From Bacteroidales bacterium (GTDB taxonomy: Bacteria > Bacteroidota > Bacteroidia > Bacteroidales > F082), in NCBI GenBank assembly GCA_024689285.1, contig JAILDR010000167.1, positions 1-33,441 on the forward strand: DNA of 33,441 nt, written 5' to 3'. Below the pieces are notes generated by a model that worked only from the letters and a program-made list of their open reading frames with translations, ran no database searches and had not been told where the DNA came from. Shown in pieces: positions 32,895-33,441 of this stretch. The translations under genes were made by a program, and so were the position numbers. Within the stretch, counting starts at the first letter, position 1. The number at the start of each line of letters is the position of its first letter.

Positions 32895-33441
32895 GCAAAC
32901 GCTACCGAGTCGCCCCAAGCGTTGTACAACACCTTATGTCCGATGGCAGCCAGGCGTACATCCAGACAGGTCTGGCATTGGTCTGGTTTGTCTTTCACGC
33001 AGGCTTTATCTGGATAGATGAGGTAGTTCTCGCGGAACTCGTTGGGCGTGAGGTTGGGCATGATAACATTAGCCCCCACCGCAATGGCCTTTTCTCTTCC
33101 CATCGGGTCAACAGTTTGGTTGGCGGTGGCGGCCACCATATTGATTTCCGGCATCATCAGGCGAAGAATGGCTATCATCTTCAAAGTCAGTTCCATGCGC
33201 TTTTCGGCGGAGGGGATTTGGTCTCTGTATTGCCACAGCGGTGTGTCGGGATGCGGGATGAAAGGCCCCATGCCGACCATTGCAACATCTTTCTTTTTGA
33301 AGAACAAAAGGTCGTTAGCAAGGTCGTCTAAAGTCTGGAAAGGCAAGCCCACCATCACGCCAGTACCCGTTTGATAGCCGATTTTCAAAAGGCTGTCGAT
33401 GCAGGCGAGGCGTTTCTTGAAATCATGCTTCTCATCGCGCG
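32873..33441 (-). CDS. hydE: [FeFe]-hydrogenase maturase HydE, C-terminal part
   Basis: HydE is a radical-SAM enzyme that helps build the diiron subcluster of [FeFe]-hydrogenase. The window cuts the gene at its 5' side; about 189 residues are visible from base 33439 downward, starting RDEKHDFKKRLACIDSLL. Family-specific segments are YQTGTGVMVGLPFQTLDDLA, MVGMGPFIPHPDTPL and VGANVIMPNLTP, with a closing CVKDKPDQCQTC stretch. The radical-SAM CxxxCxxC motif would lie outside the window. It points to hydrogen metabolism in an anaerobe. PylB or BioB relatives are less likely given the GPFIPHPDTPL segment. Confidence 0.9.
   Translation of the reverse strand, partial: RDEKHDFKKRLACIDSLLKIGYQTGTGVMVGLPFQTLDDLANDLLFFKKKDVAMVGMGPFIPHPDTPLWQYRDQIPSAEKRMELTLKMIAILRLMMPEINMVAATANQTVDPMGREKAIAVGANVIMPNLTPNEFRENYLIYPDKACVKDKPDQCQTCLDVRLAAIGHKVLYNAWGDSVAFAKKNGTR

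Overview
The window reads as a chromosomal segment of an anaerobic Bacteroidota, most likely order Bacteroidales. Three things point there. Promoters match the Bacteroidota -7 signature TAnnTTTG, seen upstream of cas9, the tracrRNA, lepA, the RelA/SpoT gene, the Fur gene, tatA and others. The gene families are typical of the group (DUF6089, tandem OmpH/Skp behind BamA, Cas9 II-C with a Bacteroidales-type tracrRNA, serine palmitoyltransferase-like enzyme). A hydE gene at the right edge implies [FeFe]-hydrogenase maturation. No rRNA, tRNA, insertion sequence or CRISPR array was found inside the window.

Layout. 1-5990: a type II-C CRISPR-Cas locus. On the minus strand it runs cas9, a crippled DUF1016 nuclease remnant, cas1 and cas2; a tracrRNA is transcribed divergently from just upstream of cas9. 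The array itself is not in the window and probably lies left of base 1. Cas2 is short at its C-terminus, and its last codons fall in a copy of a terminator-like repeat that recurs between cas2 and the left edge. 5990-6885: a gene-poor stretch with a decayed coding fragment, a dispersed palindromic repeat, a large inverted octamer/palindrome structure and an 11-bp tandem repeat. 6885-10357 (minus): an envelope cassette of two exported proteins, a VTC-domain polyphosphate-polymerase-like protein, a DUF4956 membrane protein and a DUF2490 outer-membrane barrel. 10408-14238: a candidate sphingolipid locus, with an alpha-oxoamine synthase (probable serine palmitoyltransferase) and a MarR regulator on the minus strand and a divergent short-chain reductase and two-domain VOC protein on the plus strand.

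14300-24594 (minus): a long codirectional run of housekeeping genes, in transcription order lepA, dprA, rsgA, nadK, DUF6089, uppS, bamA, skp, skp. It covers translation, DNA processing, ribosome maturation, NADP supply, undecaprenyl lipid synthesis and outer-membrane protein assembly. 24891-28889 (plus): a RelA/SpoT homologue whose hydrolase site is intact but whose synthetase site looks degenerate, then a Fur-family regulator overlapping purA. 28991-32844 (plus): a compact Tat island of tatA, tatC, a polytopic multi-[4Fe-4S] protein with an internal twin-arginine motif, and a Tat-signal aldo/keto reductase lipoprotein with two Fe-S motifs. It ends at a bidirectional terminator facing hydE.

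The most unusual points are (1) signs of modular assembly at the CRISPR locus: an AT-rich cas9 next to a GC-richer cas1, a nuclease-gene scar at the junction, and a cas2 tail made of repeat sequence; (2) the Tat machinery packed with its likely own substrates, including a predicted exported aldo/keto reductase; (3) the VTC/DUF4956/DUF2490 cassette; and (4) inverted arrays of 7-8 bp units around perfect palindromes at two separate intergenic sites.
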